From assembly GCA_002328485.1 (NCBI GenBank), contig DCUF01000023.1, positions 1-9,469 of the forward strand: 9,469 nt of DNA. Direction: 5' to 3'. Positions 1 to 6,888 of this stretch are shown here, one piece after another. The position numbers were made by a program, and so were the translations under genes. Origin of the DNA: Deltaproteobacteria bacterium UBA2221 (GTDB lineage: Bacteria > Desulfobacterota > Syntrophorhabdia > Syntrophorhabdales > WCHB1-27). Within the stretch, counting starts at the first letter, position 1. Each line of letters opens with the position of its first letter. Below the pieces are notes generated by a model, which was not told where the DNA came from, made no database searches, and was given only the letters and a program-made list of their open reading frames with translations.

Positions 1-28
1 GTAGAGTCCAAATGCGTTTGCCCTGTAC

Positions 29-1051
29 GTGATCGATGTCTACCGGGGGGACGAGGCCGAAAAGAGCATAAGCCGATATGGACTCTATCAGGCCTTCTTT
101 CCTCAGCTTTTGGCCGGGCCTATAGCCCGATACCGTCAGATGAAGGCATATTTGACTCCGGGAAAGGTTACCTTTGACGGTTTTTGGAGCGGGGCTGAGC
201 GATTTATCGTGGGTTTCTGCAAAAAGGTGCTCCTTGCCAATCAGCTTAGTCCTGTGGCCGATCAAATTTTTGCGCTACCCCCTTCTCATCTTTCATCTGC
301 TACAGCCTGGCTCGGCATTATCTGCTACACCCTTCAGATCTATTTCGACTTCTCGGGCTGCACCTATATGGCCATCGGCATTGGAAAAATGTTCGGCTTT
401 AAGACGCCGGAGAATTTCAACTATCCCTATATTTCAAAGTCGATCACAGAATTCTGGAGGCGCTGGCACATCACTCTTTCTGAGTGGCTCAGAGACTATC
501 TCTACATACCCTTGGGAGGAAACAGGGCAGGACAAATACGAACGTGGCTCAATCTCCTTGCCGTTTTTGCCCTCTGCGGCATCTGGCATGGCGCGAACTG
601 GACCTTCCTGGCCTGGGGCTTGTGGAACGGACTTTGCCTCGTCTTTGAAAGGACCGGGGTCGGCAAAAAGCTTACATCGATGAAGGGCCTCAATCACGTC
701 TACGCCTCCTTGGCCTTTATCCTCGGCTGGGTCTTCTTCAGGTCAGCCGATCTTTCCCATGCCTCACGATATTTTCTTGCCCTTTTCGGGTTGAACGGTT
801 TCTCCCATACCCAATCGTTTTGGTTATTTATCAACGCCAAGGTTGTCGTGCTGATTACCGCCGGGGTTGTTGGCTGCACCCCAGGGGTTTCAAGAGCTGT
901 TTCCTGGATGAAAACGCGGGCGGAAGAACGTGTTTCGGCATCGGTCCTCTGGAACGGGACGTCTCTGACGATTCGGCTGGCCATTTTCTTTGTGGCCCTG
1001 GCCGCTTCGGCCGTCGATGTTCATAAGTCCTTCATCTACTTTAAGTTTTAG
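29..1051 (+). CDS. AlgI-like MBOAT O-acyltransferase, 5'-incomplete
   Basis: This is a polytopic inner-membrane acyltransferase of the MBOAT family, closest in appearance to AlgI/PatA/DltB-type enzymes that pass acetyl groups across the membrane to a periplasmic partner for polysaccharide O-acetylation. The family core is visible: YVIDVYRGD at the left edge, the segment ITEFWRRWHITLSEWLRDYLYIPLGG with a conserved His codon at 467-469, and CGIWHGANWTF with the family's likely catalytic His codon at 587-589. Several hydrophobic helices follow. AlgI proteins are usually about 470-500 residues, so about 130 N-terminal residues are missing. The GTG at 29 lies inside the conserved motif and has no ribosome-binding site, so it is not a believable natural start. 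The frame stays open upstream only to an in-frame TAG at 2-4. The stop lies 6 nt before the AlgX/J-like gene, which indicates one transcription unit. The family call is secure; the acylated polymer is unknown. Confidence 0.9.
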   Translation: MIDVYRGDEAEKSISRYGLYQAFFPQLLAGPIARYRQMKAYLTPGKVTFDGFWSGAERFIVGFCKKVLLANQLSPVADQIFALPPSHLSSATAWLGIICYTLQIYFDFSGCTYMAIGIGKMFGFKTPENFNYPYISKSITEFWRRWHITLSEWLRDYLYIPLGGNRAGQIRTWLNLLAVFALCGIWHGANWTFLAWGLWNGLCLVFERTGVGKKLTSMKGLNHVYASLAFILGWVFFRSADLSHASRYFLALFGLNGFSHTQSFWLFINAKVVVLITAGVVGCTPGVSRAVSWMKTRAEERVSASVLWNGTSLTIRLAIFFVALAASAVDVHKSFIYFKF

Positions 1052-1057
1052 CCTTCT

Positions 1058-2272
1058 ATGAAGACGAGCTTCGACAAAGGAAAGAACGGGAAAAGAAAGC
1101 CTTTCATTGTGGCGGGCTTCTGCATTCTTCTCATCGCCTCTATCCTGCCCCTTTGTCAAATGGTTTTCCGTCCTTTTCCGGACCTGAGAAGTGAAGAAAA
1201 CCGTGTCCTCGCAACCAAGCCTGTCTTTAGCAGAACGGCAGGAACACACGAGTTCATCCGCGGTTTCGAAGCCTATTTCGATGACAACTTCGGCTTTAGA
1301 AACCTCTTGATCAGGATCAATACTCTCATCCATCTAAAAATATTCCATATTTCTCCTATGCCTTTGAACGAGGTGGTAGTGGGTAAATCGGGCTGGCTAT
1401 TCTACAATGTGAAGAGCGACGGGTCCAGTTTTGACGATTATTACGGTCTCGATGCCCTGGATAGTCGACAGCTCAGGGTAATCAAACAAAACATGGAGAC
1501 GATGAAAGGGCGCCTTGCCGATCTGAACATAGCCCTGGTCTTTGTCATCACCCCCACCAAACATAGCATTTATGAGGAATATCTCCCTTCGGGGGTCGCC
1601 CTGATGAAAGGGAATCCACACAGGGCGGACCAGGTGGTGGGGGTCTGGGACACAGATGATACCAGGGCATCCCTTATCGATCTTAGGGCGATCCTTCGCG
1701 AGAAGAAAAAGGAATGGCCTTACCCTCTCTACCTGAAGACAGATACCCACTGGAACAATCTGGGCTCTTTCATCGCTTACGAAGAGATCATCAGGAGAGC
1801 CAGACGATATAATCCTCATGTTCGTGTCGTATCGGCCCGTGATTTTCGCATCTTTGAAAAACCTCTGTCTTCAAGCGGTGACCTTTGCCGCATGATTAAT
1901 CTCGATCGTCTTATTGACGAATCGGACGTGGTTTTTGAGCCCTTGGTGGCCAGCAGAGTGACGGTGTCTGAGATACGAACCGCATACTACCGGTATGGCT
2001 GGAGCAGTACTGCAAAAAGGGTAAGGCCTGTGAAGGTGCTGCTTTTCGGTGATTCCTTCAGTGAGCGCCTTATCCCTTTCCTTGCTGAGAGCTTCTCCGA
2101 AGGACTCTATTTTACCTCGCCTCTCACCGTCGATTTCGCTATCATTGAGAAAGAAAGGCCGGACGTGCTGGTGATCGAGATGAACGAGCGGTATGTCGGC
2201 TCTCTCAAGGTACGCTGGTCAAGCAAACAGACAAGGCCTGAGCGTTGGGTCTTTCCTGCCCCGGTCCTCTAA
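1058..2272 (+). CDS. AlgJ/AlgX-like SGNH O-acetyltransferase
   Basis: This is a probable periplasmic, membrane-anchored O-acetyltransferase that takes acetyl groups exported by the MBOAT partner and places them on a secreted polysaccharide. It has 404 residues. Residues 15-36 form one hydrophobic segment that could be a signal anchor. The family N-region follows (RSEENRVLA at about 44-52, then FEAYFDDNFGFRN and VVVGKSGWLFY). A DTHW motif at 229-232 supplies the Asp and His of the SGNH triad, and GDSF at 331-334 supplies the nucleophile Ser333. The spacing is close to that of AlgX, where Asp174/His176 and Ser269 serve. The C-terminal stretch RPDVLVIEMNERYV is also typical. The start follows the MBOAT stop by 6 nt, with only a weak ribosome-binding site, so translational coupling is plausible. 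The carbohydrate-binding module found at the C-terminus of true AlgX is not evident, so AlgJ-like is the better analogy. The substrate is not predictable. Confidence 0.87.
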   Translation: MKTSFDKGKNGKRKPFIVAGFCILLIASILPLCQMVFRPFPDLRSEENRVLATKPVFSRTAGTHEFIRGFEAYFDDNFGFRNLLIRINTLIHLKIFHISPMPLNEVVVGKSGWLFYNVKSDGSSFDDYYGLDALDSRQLRVIKQNMETMKGRLADLNIALVFVITPTKHSIYEEYLPSGVALMKGNPHRADQVVGVWDTDDTRASLIDLRAILREKKKEWPYPLYLKTDTHWNNLGSFIAYEEIIRRARRYNPHVRVVSARDFRIFEKPLSSSGDLCRMINLDRLIDESDVVFEPLVASRVTVSEIRTAYYRYGWSSTAKRVRPVKVLLFGDSFSERLIPFLAESFSEGLYFTSPLTVDFAIIEKERPDVLVIEMNERYVGSLKVRWSSKQTRPERWVFPAPVL

Positions 2273-2312
2273 GGATCTCGGTGCGTCCGTTTCATAGGAT
2301 GACAGTATTCTC

Positions 2313-2327
2313 ACCGTCCCTGACGGT
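2313..2327. other. Small perfect hairpin between acetyltransferase and MaoC genes
   Basis: ACCGTC and GACGGT form a perfect 6-bp inverted repeat around a 3-nt loop, 40 nt after the acetyltransferase stop. No T-tract follows on either strand, so it is not a standard intrinsic terminator. It could be a weak processing or pause structure. Confidence 0.3.
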
Positions 2328-2361
2328 TCGTGGCAGAATGCGGGACTGAGGATTGAGGGTT

Positions 2362-2841
2362 ATGAAAAATTCGGTATTCGACCCCCCAATCAATAATCGT
2401 TACTTCGAGGACTACAGGGTTGGATCAATATACGAGTTCGGATCGATCGTGGTTCAGGAAGAGGACATTCTTGATTTCGCCCACCGATTTGACCCTCAAT
2501 CCTTCCACGTGGACCGAGAGAAGGCTCAAGAGAGCCCCTTCGGCGGTCTTATAGCGAGCGGCTGGCATACGGCGGCTCTCACCATGCGACTTCTCGTCGA
2601 CCACTACATCTCCAGCGTAGCAGGTATCGGCTCGCCAGGCTCCGGGCCGATTAGATGGCTCAGACCGGTGCGCCCCGGTGATGAGCTCTCGATCAGGGTG
2701 ACCGTCCTTAGGACCGCCAGACACCGCACCAAATCTGACCGAGGAATCGTGAGGTCCCTGGTGGAGACAATGAATCAGTCCAGGGAGGTGGTAATGACGA
2801 GAACGGCGTTAAGCATCGTCCGTTGCCGCGACAAGATGTGA
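2362..2841 (+). CDS. MaoC-like hot-dog dehydratase
   Basis: This 159-residue single hot-dog-fold protein belongs to the MaoC / (R)-specific enoyl-CoA hydratase superfamily. Such enzymes hydrate or dehydrate 2-enoyl/3-hydroxyacyl-CoA thioesters in the cytoplasm. The signature stretch is visible: FAHRFDPQSFHVD with Asp44 and His49 five residues apart, the spacing of the catalytic Asp/His pair in hydratase 2, followed by SPFGGLIASGWHT. WLRPVRPGDELSIRVTV matches the second strand region of the fold. I chose ATG 2362 over an in-frame TTG at 2353 because GAGG at 2348-2351 lies 10 nt upstream of the ATG. The canonical GD-x-NP-x-H form is altered (DPQSFH), as in the acyl-dehydratase branch of the family, so the true substrate is open. 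No pathway partner lies next to it: the upstream genes concern polysaccharide acetylation and the downstream gene is a flavin reductase. Confidence 0.85.
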   Translation: MKNSVFDPPINNRYFEDYRVGSIYEFGSIVVQEEDILDFAHRFDPQSFHVDREKAQESPFGGLIASGWHTAALTMRLLVDHYISSVAGIGSPGSGPIRWLRPVRPGDELSIRVTVLRTARHRTKSDRGIVRSLVETMNQSREVVMTRTALSIVRCRDKM

Positions 2842-3069
2842 GATCAGCCGGTCAGCCCGCCCGCCCCTTCTATTGCCTGCTGTGAGAGAATGTTTGGCTC
2901 ATGGATGGGGGATGCCGTGGAGAACCGAACCCTTCAGGGACGGCGGCACTGGATCTGGATGAGCATCCGGTAGTTTGAGCCCACCGCAGAGAGACGGAGT
3001 GGATTCGCGTTGCGCTTCCCGGACAACGCAAAGGGTGCAAAACAGATTGGAACGGTAATAAAAAGAACT
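2842..3069. other. Gap between MaoC and FMN-reductase genes
   Basis: This stretch of about 230 bp has no recognisable gene. A 27-codon open frame starting at ATG 2890 (MFGSWMGDAVENR...) has only GAGAG at 2884-2888 in front of it and no recognisable family, so I do not call it. I see no clear promoter or terminator here. Confidence 0.35.
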
Positions 3070-3654
3070 ATGGGAGGAAAATCGCGGCCGAAAAAAAAGA
3101 TCGCTGTTTTTGTCGGAAGCCTTCGAAAAGAATCCTTCAACCGGAAGATGGCAATGACGTTAATCGCACTTGTCCCTGATTCACTGAACCTCGAGATCGG
3201 CGGGCTTCCAGTCTATAACGAAGACCTCGAGACCAGCCCGCCTGCTGCCTGGACTCAGTTTCGGCAACGGCTCTTGGGGTTCGACGGCGTTTTGTTCGTA
3301 ACGCCGGAATACAACCGATCTGTCCCAACTGTGCCAAAAAAAGCGATCGATGTCGGTTCCCGTCCATATGGGAAAAGCGTCTGGGATGGGATACCGGGGA
3401 CCGTCATGACCGTGTCGCCTGGTGCCATCGGCGGATTCGGCGCGAATCGCCACCTACGCCAGTCGCTCGTTTTCCTGAATGTCCCGGCCATGCAGCGACC
3501 TGAGGCGTACATGGGCAATGCCGCCGGACTATTCGATGAGAGAGGTAATCTTGTGGGCCCAGCCAAGGAATTTGCCGCAAAATACATTCAGGCCTTCGCG
3601 GCCTGGGCCGAGACCAATAGCTCCGTAACAAATAGTATCGAAAAAACCAGATGA
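3070..3654 (+). CDS. NAD(P)H-dependent FMN/quinone reductase, flavodoxin fold
   Basis: This is a cytoplasmic flavoprotein of the NADPH-dependent FMN reductase family (SsuE/ChrR/YieF-like), which transfers two electrons from NAD(P)H through bound FMN to flavin, quinones or similar acceptors. The 194-residue length fits the family. The FMN phosphate-binding loop GSLRKESFNRK is at 16-26 after strand KIAVFV. LPVYNEDLE lies at about 46-54 and PEYNRSVP at 79-86. KKAIDVGSRP at 90-99 replaces the more usual KNAIDW-SRP, and SPGAIGGFGANRHLRQ begins at 116. Start choice: an in-frame TTG at 3010 would add 20 residues, but homologues begin just before KKKIAVFVGS, so ATG 3070 is preferred. Its ribosome-binding site is weak. 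The gene converges with glnK and has no obvious operon partner. The exact electron acceptor cannot be read from sequence. Confidence 0.87.
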   Translation: MGGKSRPKKKIAVFVGSLRKESFNRKMAMTLIALVPDSLNLEIGGLPVYNEDLETSPPAAWTQFRQRLLGFDGVLFVTPEYNRSVPTVPKKAIDVGSRPYGKSVWDGIPGTVMTVSPGAIGGFGANRHLRQSLVFLNVPAMQRPEAYMGNAAGLFDERGNLVGPAKEFAAKYIQAFAAWAETNSSVTNSIEKTR

Positions 3655-3792
3655 CGACTGGCAAAACGCCACGGATGGCCAGCCCCCTTTATATTGAGGA
3701 CACGAAGGCCTCACCATCACCGGATGTTCTGGGCTTTTTCCACGGTCTGCTAGGGTCTCTGTCGGATGGACTCACGTGAAACCATAGAGAAA

Positions 3793-3829
3793 AGGGGGCA
3801 CGAGATAACCTAATTTTTCCGCGCCCCCT
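3793..3829 (-). terminator. Intrinsic terminator of the amtB-glnK transcript
   Basis: A 10-position stem pairs 3793-3802 with 3820-3829 (AGGGGGC core, one A-C mismatch) around a 17-nt loop. Read on the minus strand the stem ends in TTTTCTC, a short U-tract, so it fits termination of the minus-strand glnK transcript about 105 nt past its stop. On the plus strand the following bases are CTATCC, so it would terminate the reductase transcript poorly. Confidence 0.55.
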
Positions 3830-3932
3830 CTATCCATGCAGAATCGTGACGGGTCTAACCAGCAAATTCTGAAATTCCCTCCTCCGCCTGAGGGGAGGGG
3901 AAAACTCCCTTAATCAGAGAGCCCACCAGGCA

Positions 3933-4271
3933 TTACAATGCCACTTCACCCTCTTCCCCGGTTCTGATCCTCACAACTTCGTCAACGGTCGAGATAAACA
4001 TCTTACCGTCACCGATCTCGCCGGTCCGGGCATTCTCTATGATCGTCTCCTTAATGGTTGCCAATTCGCTATCTTTGACAACCACTTCCACCTTCACCTT
4101 CGGGATGAGATCAACCTTGTATTTCTCACCCCTCCACTGTTGAACAATACCTTTTTGCTTTCCGTGTCCCTGGATCTCCGAAATCATGAGGCCGGAACAC
4201 CCCACCTTTTCAAGGGCACGTCGTACATCATCCAATTTTTCCGGACGGACTATGGCAATTATGTGTTTCAT
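3933..4271 (-). CDS. glnK: Nitrogen regulatory PII protein GlnK
   Basis: This is a trimeric PII signal protein that binds ATP/ADP and 2-oxoglutarate, blocks AmtB when ammonium is plentiful and can modulate other nitrogen regulators. It has 112 residues, the standard length. Landmarks match the family: Gly37 and Gln39 at the base of the T-loop, Tyr51 in WRGEKYKVD (the residue uridylylated in enteric bacteria), Lys58, the B-loop TGEIGDGK at 83-90, and Arg101/Arg103 in the C-loop. The T-loop sequence QQWRGEKY differs from the enteric ELYRGAEY, but the key residues are kept. The gene follows amtB with a 14-nt gap; GGGAGGGGAG in that gap is the ribosome-binding site and starts right after the amtB stop, indicating tight co-translation. 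Pairing with amtB supports GlnK over GlnB. Uridylylation is inferred from Tyr51 only; the modifying enzyme is not in the window. Confidence 0.95.
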   Translation of the reverse strand: MKHIIAIVRPEKLDDVRRALEKVGCSGLMISEIQGHGKQKGIVQQWRGEKYKVDLIPKVKVEVVVKDSELATIKETIIENARTGEIGDGKMFISTVDEVVRIRTGEEGEVAL

Positions 4272-4285
4272 TTGTCTCCCCTCCC

Positions 4286-5635
4286 TTACAAGGATTTGCT
4301 GCCAATGGATAGGCCGGTTTCACCGTTTACCGCAGAGTATGCAGGCTTCCTGGTGAGAAACTCCGGATAGGCGGTATTGCCGTGCTCGCCGATATCCAGA
4401 CCTTCAATCTCCTCTTGCAGGGAGACCCGAATCCCCATGGTCACCTTGATCAGCATCCAGGCAATCAGCGAAAGACCGAAGACGAAAACGGCCGTACCGG
4501 CCACGCCGGCAAGCTGTGCGCCCAGCAGCTTGAAACCGCCGCCGAAGAAGAGGCCATTGCCAGTCTCTGTGCCGGTAATCTTATCCTGAGCAAAGAGGCC
4601 AACCGCCAGCGTGCCGAAGACGCCGTTGACCAAATGGACCGAAAGGGCACCTACAGGATCGTCTATTTTTGCCCGGTCGAAGAAGATGACGAAGAGCACG
4701 ACCAGGATACCGGCAATCGCACCGATCAGGAGTGAACTGCCAATGCTGACAAAGGCGCAGGGTGCCGTGATCGCCACGAGTCCCGCCAGACATCCGTTCA
4801 GGGTCATGCCGAGATCGGGTTTCCCCAGTATGATCCAAGCAAGAAGAGTCGAGCTGAGGACTGCCGCAATGGCGGCCGTGTTTGTTGTCATCACCACGTG
4901 GGAGATAGCCCCCGGGTCAGCCGCCATAGTCGAGCCGGGGTTAAACCCGAACCACCCGAGCCACAGGACAAAGACTCCGATGGTGGCGATCGAAAGGTTG
5001 TGGCCGGGTATAGGGTTGATCTTTCCATCTTTGGTGTACTTGCCGAAGCGGGGGCCAAGGACCAGTATCCCGGCAAGAGCCGCCCAGCCGCCGACAGAGT
5101 GAACGACCGTAGAACCGGCAAAGTCAAACATGCCGAGCTTAGCCGCCCAGCCGCCGCCCCATATCCAGTGACCGACCACCGGATAGATGAAGATCGCCAT
5201 GACAAAGGTGAACGCGATGAAGGATTTGTATTTGATTCGTTCGGCCACGGCCCCGGAGACGATGGTCGCTGCTGTTCCGCAGAAGACGAGTTGGAAGAAG
5301 AACTTCGCCAGGAGAGGCACACCGGTCCAGTTGATTGCCGAATAAACTCCTTTGTAGGCATCTCCTATAGCAGGTGAGTTGTCGGCGCCACCGAGAAAGA
5401 AAAGACCTTGCAACCCGATGAAGCCATTTCCGTCGCCGAACATCAGCCCCCATCCCAGTAGCAAGAACCCCAACGACGATGCCGCAAAGACGATGAAGTT
5501 CTTCGAGAGGATGTTAACGCAGTTCTTAGCCCGGGCAAAGCCCGATTCCACCATGGCAAAGCCCAGATTCATGAAGAACACGAGCATTGCCGCTATCAGC
5601 ACCCACAACGTGTCTAATACCACTTTTGTATCCAT
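4286..5635 (-). CDS. amtB: Ammonium transporter AmtB
   Basis: This is an inner-membrane trimeric ammonium channel of the Amt/MEP/Rh family, which conducts ammonium/ammonia into the cytoplasm. It has 449 residues with about eleven hydrophobic helices. The twin pore histidines are present: His179 in VVHSVGGWAAL and His334 in SVHLVNGVFGT. Other family stretches include FAMVESGFARAKN near residues 26-38, SGAVAERIKYKS and LGWFGFNPGS. The N-terminus starts directly in the first helix, so no cleaved signal peptide is evident, unlike E. coli AmtB. The start is fixed by a perfect AAGGAGGT (5643-5650) 7 nt upstream. Gene order is amtB then glnK, the reverse of E. coli glnK-amtB, and the two are clearly co-transcribed. 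A sigma54-like promoter lies about 55 nt upstream. The C-terminal tail after LQEEIEGLDIGEHG is the region that contacts GlnK in known complexes. Confidence 0.97.
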   Translation of the reverse strand: MDTKVVLDTLWVLIAAMLVFFMNLGFAMVESGFARAKNCVNILSKNFIVFAASSLGFLLLGWGLMFGDGNGFIGLQGLFFLGGADNSPAIGDAYKGVYSAINWTGVPLLAKFFFQLVFCGTAATIVSGAVAERIKYKSFIAFTFVMAIFIYPVVGHWIWGGGWAAKLGMFDFAGSTVVHSVGGWAALAGILVLGPRFGKYTKDGKINPIPGHNLSIATIGVFVLWLGWFGFNPGSTMAADPGAISHVVMTTNTAAIAAVLSSTLLAWIILGKPDLGMTLNGCLAGLVAITAPCAFVSIGSSLLIGAIAGILVVLFVIFFDRAKIDDPVGALSVHLVNGVFGTLAVGLFAQDKITGTETGNGLFFGGGFKLLGAQLAGVAGTAVFVFGLSLIAWMLIKVTMGIRVSLQEEIEGLDIGEHGNTAYPEFLTRKPAYSAVNGETGLSIGSKSL

Positions 5636-5642
5636 TCAGTTT

Positions 5643-5650
5643 ACCTCCTT
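5643..5650 (-). promoter_or_regulatory. Strong ribosome-binding site of amtB
   Basis: The minus strand reads AAGGAGGT, a full match to the anti-16S core, 7 nt before the ATG at 5635. It fixes the amtB start and suggests strong translation. Confidence 0.85.
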
Positions 5651-5688
5651 GATTCTACTATTTCCTTGGGCAGTTCCTCAGAATATCC

Positions 5689-5704
5689 CGCAATGAGGAA
5701 GCCT
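5689..5704 (-). promoter_or_regulatory. Candidate sigma54 (-24/-12) promoter of amtB
   Basis: The minus strand reads AGGCTTCCTCATTGCG. It contains the invariant GG-N10-GC spacing, GGC of the -24 element and a complete TTGC -12 element; the A-C of TGGCAC is replaced by T-T. Transcription would start near 5678 and leave a leader of roughly 40 nt that contains the strong amtB ribosome-binding site. The position and the function of the gene support it. It rests on pattern matching only. Confidence 0.5.
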
Positions 5705-5814
5705 CGATCTCCATTTCTCCCGCTTCCTTTCTCATTGGCTGCGGGCATCGGCTATTTTTTCGCGTTTTGGATCTGCCTGGTCATTCAGACGGGTGGGCAT
5801 CAGCGCTCTAAGGG

Positions 5815-5838
5815 GGGCCGAGCGGCGCTGCTCGGCCC
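5815..5838 (-). terminator. GC-rich hairpin between porin gene and amtB
   Basis: GGGCCGAGC and GCTCGGCCC form a perfect 9-bp stem with a 6-nt loop, about 50 nt after the porin stop. The stem is strong, but on the minus strand it is followed by CCCTTAG rather than a U-run. It may be a poor intrinsic terminator or an mRNA-stabilising structure that lets some transcription reach amtB. Assignment to the minus strand comes from its position after the porin gene. Confidence 0.45.
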
Positions 5839-5887
5839 GCGGGTGAGGTGTCGCTCCGGCGGCGTGCTGGAGGGAGCTACCTCGCAA

Positions 5888-6769
5888 TCAAAAACTGTAG
5901 TTGACGTTCACACCTCCTGCAAAAAATGACTTCAGATAGCCGTTCGGGTTGTACGACACGGCATCCCTCCCGTATCCCCAGTGTCTCTTTGCCTCACCGG
6001 AAAGGGGGAACCAATATTGAAGGACGGGCACCACGGACACCTTTCTCGTGACCGGTATGGTCAGGCCTGCCTGAAGTTTTCCGTCATGAAAGGCGCTGTA
6101 TTTCGACCCAGTATAGTCGCCTGTTTCGGTCTCGAAGGTCTTCCAGTAGTCGCTGTCACCGATCATATAGCCTGCCGAAGCGCCCAGGTCGAGGGTCACG
6201 TCGCGGACCAACGGTATGGAATGGGCCAGGGAGAAGTTGATGTAGGTACCGACGTACTTGTTGATATCGCGGTAGATGGACAGGGTCGGTTTGCCGATCA
6301 TGTCGTAGGCAACCGTTCCGAAGACCTCCTCCGTCTCATCGGCGTACTTGGTACCATAGTAGATATATCCGCCCGTCAGGCTCAGCTTGCCGAAGGCCTT
6401 GGTGTAACTGAGCGTGATATCCGTTTCATTGAAGCTCTTGTGATGGTCGTTCTCCCCGAAACTCTGGGTTCTGTGCTGACTCGAATCGATGTTGCCCCAG
6501 AAACCAGCCGAAAACCCACCCAGGGTTGCGGTCAAACCGGGTTGAAAAACCACACTGTTCTTACTCAGCTCATAGCCCCGAAACACATATTTGCTGAAAA
6601 CACCCATGGTGGCGACCCCGGTGACCGGGGTAGCCTCTTCAACCTGAGCCGCAGACTTCTGTGCTTCTGGGGCGCTTTCCTGTTTTTCCTGGCCGTAGGC
6701 GTAGCCTCCCAGGCCAACCAAAAGGGTAGAACAAATAACGGCAACGGCCACTTTTCCATTAAATTTCAT
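5888..6769 (-). CDS. TorF/Gcw_chp-like outer-membrane beta-barrel protein (putative porin)
   Basis: This is a probable outer-membrane barrel. Residues 1-26 form a signal peptide (positive start, hydrophobic core VAVAVICSTLLVGLGGYAYG), with likely cleavage near AYG-QE. A short charged and Ala-rich linker follows, then alternating beta strands. GVFSKYVFRGYELSKNS near residues 56-72 resembles the S-x-YVFRG-x-S motif of the TorF/Gcw_chp (PF09694, TIGR02001) family, and FSAGFWGNID matches its second strand. The protein ends in NVNYSF, with the terminal Phe and aromatic pattern used for barrel assembly. It has 293 residues. AAGGAGG at 6777-6783 fixes the ATG. The gene sits between a NifA-like activator and amtB-glnK on the same strand. 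My recollection is that such porins occur beside glnK/amtB in other proteobacteria, which suggests a role in letting ammonium or another nitrogen source through the outer membrane. That role is unproven, and other small porin families remain possible. Confidence 0.8.
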   Translation of the reverse strand: MKFNGKVAVAVICSTLLVGLGGYAYGQEKQESAPEAQKSAAQVEEATPVTGVATMGVFSKYVFRGYELSKNSVVFQPGLTATLGGFSAGFWGNIDSSQHRTQSFGENDHHKSFNETDITLSYTKAFGKLSLTGGYIYYGTKYADETEEVFGTVAYDMIGKPTLSIYRDINKYVGTYINFSLAHSIPLVRDVTLDLGASAGYMIGDSDYWKTFETETGDYTGSKYSAFHDGKLQAGLTIPVTRKVSVVPVLQYWFPLSGEAKRHWGYGRDAVSYNPNGYLKSFFAGGVNVNYSF

Positions 6770-6795
6770 AACACCGCCTCCTTGTCCGCTCGCGC

Positions 6796-6815
6796 ACCGA
6801 GATCCGTCTCTCGGT
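6796..6815 (-). other. Leader hairpin in front of the porin gene
   Basis: ACCGAGA and TCTCGGT form a perfect 7-bp stem around a 6-nt loop, 26 nt upstream of the porin ATG and next to its ribosome-binding site. An alternative 5-bp stem (CGGTC/GACCG, 6812-6823) shares its right arm, so two mutually exclusive folds are possible. It would lie in the 5' leader if transcription starts at the upstream sigma54-like element. Confidence 0.4.
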
Positions 6816-6841
6816 CCCGACCGGTGATTTTCAGTAGTGAC

Positions 6842-6857
6842 TTAGACTAACGTCTAA
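6842..6857. promoter_or_regulatory. TTAGAC-N4-GTCTAA dyad upstream of the porin gene
   Basis: A perfect 6-bp inverted repeat with a 4-nt spacer lies between the sigma54-like element and the porin start. It could be an operator or a small leader hairpin; no known site is recognised. Confidence 0.35.
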
Positions 6858-6888
6858 TCCATAGGAGCGCCCCTATACGACCCCTTAC

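Noticed and set aside
890..1333. A 147-codon minus-strand frame across the MBOAT/acetyltransferase junction
   Set aside because: It overlaps two well-supported genes on the other strand, and its translation matches no family I recognise.
3875..3902. Pyrimidine/purine stem (TTCCCTCC with a GGAGGG-containing partner) just after glnK
   Set aside because: It pairs only with a bulge and lacks a U-tract; the hairpin at 3793-3829 is the better terminator.
4382..5377. Several plus- and minus-strand frames overlapping amtB
   Set aside because: They are low-complexity, arginine- or proline-rich translations in alternate frames of a certain transporter gene.
5981..6850. A 289-codon plus-strand frame opposite the porin gene
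   Set aside because: The minus strand carries a signal peptide, the YVFRG motif, a terminal Phe and a strong ribosome-binding site; the plus-strand frame has none of these.
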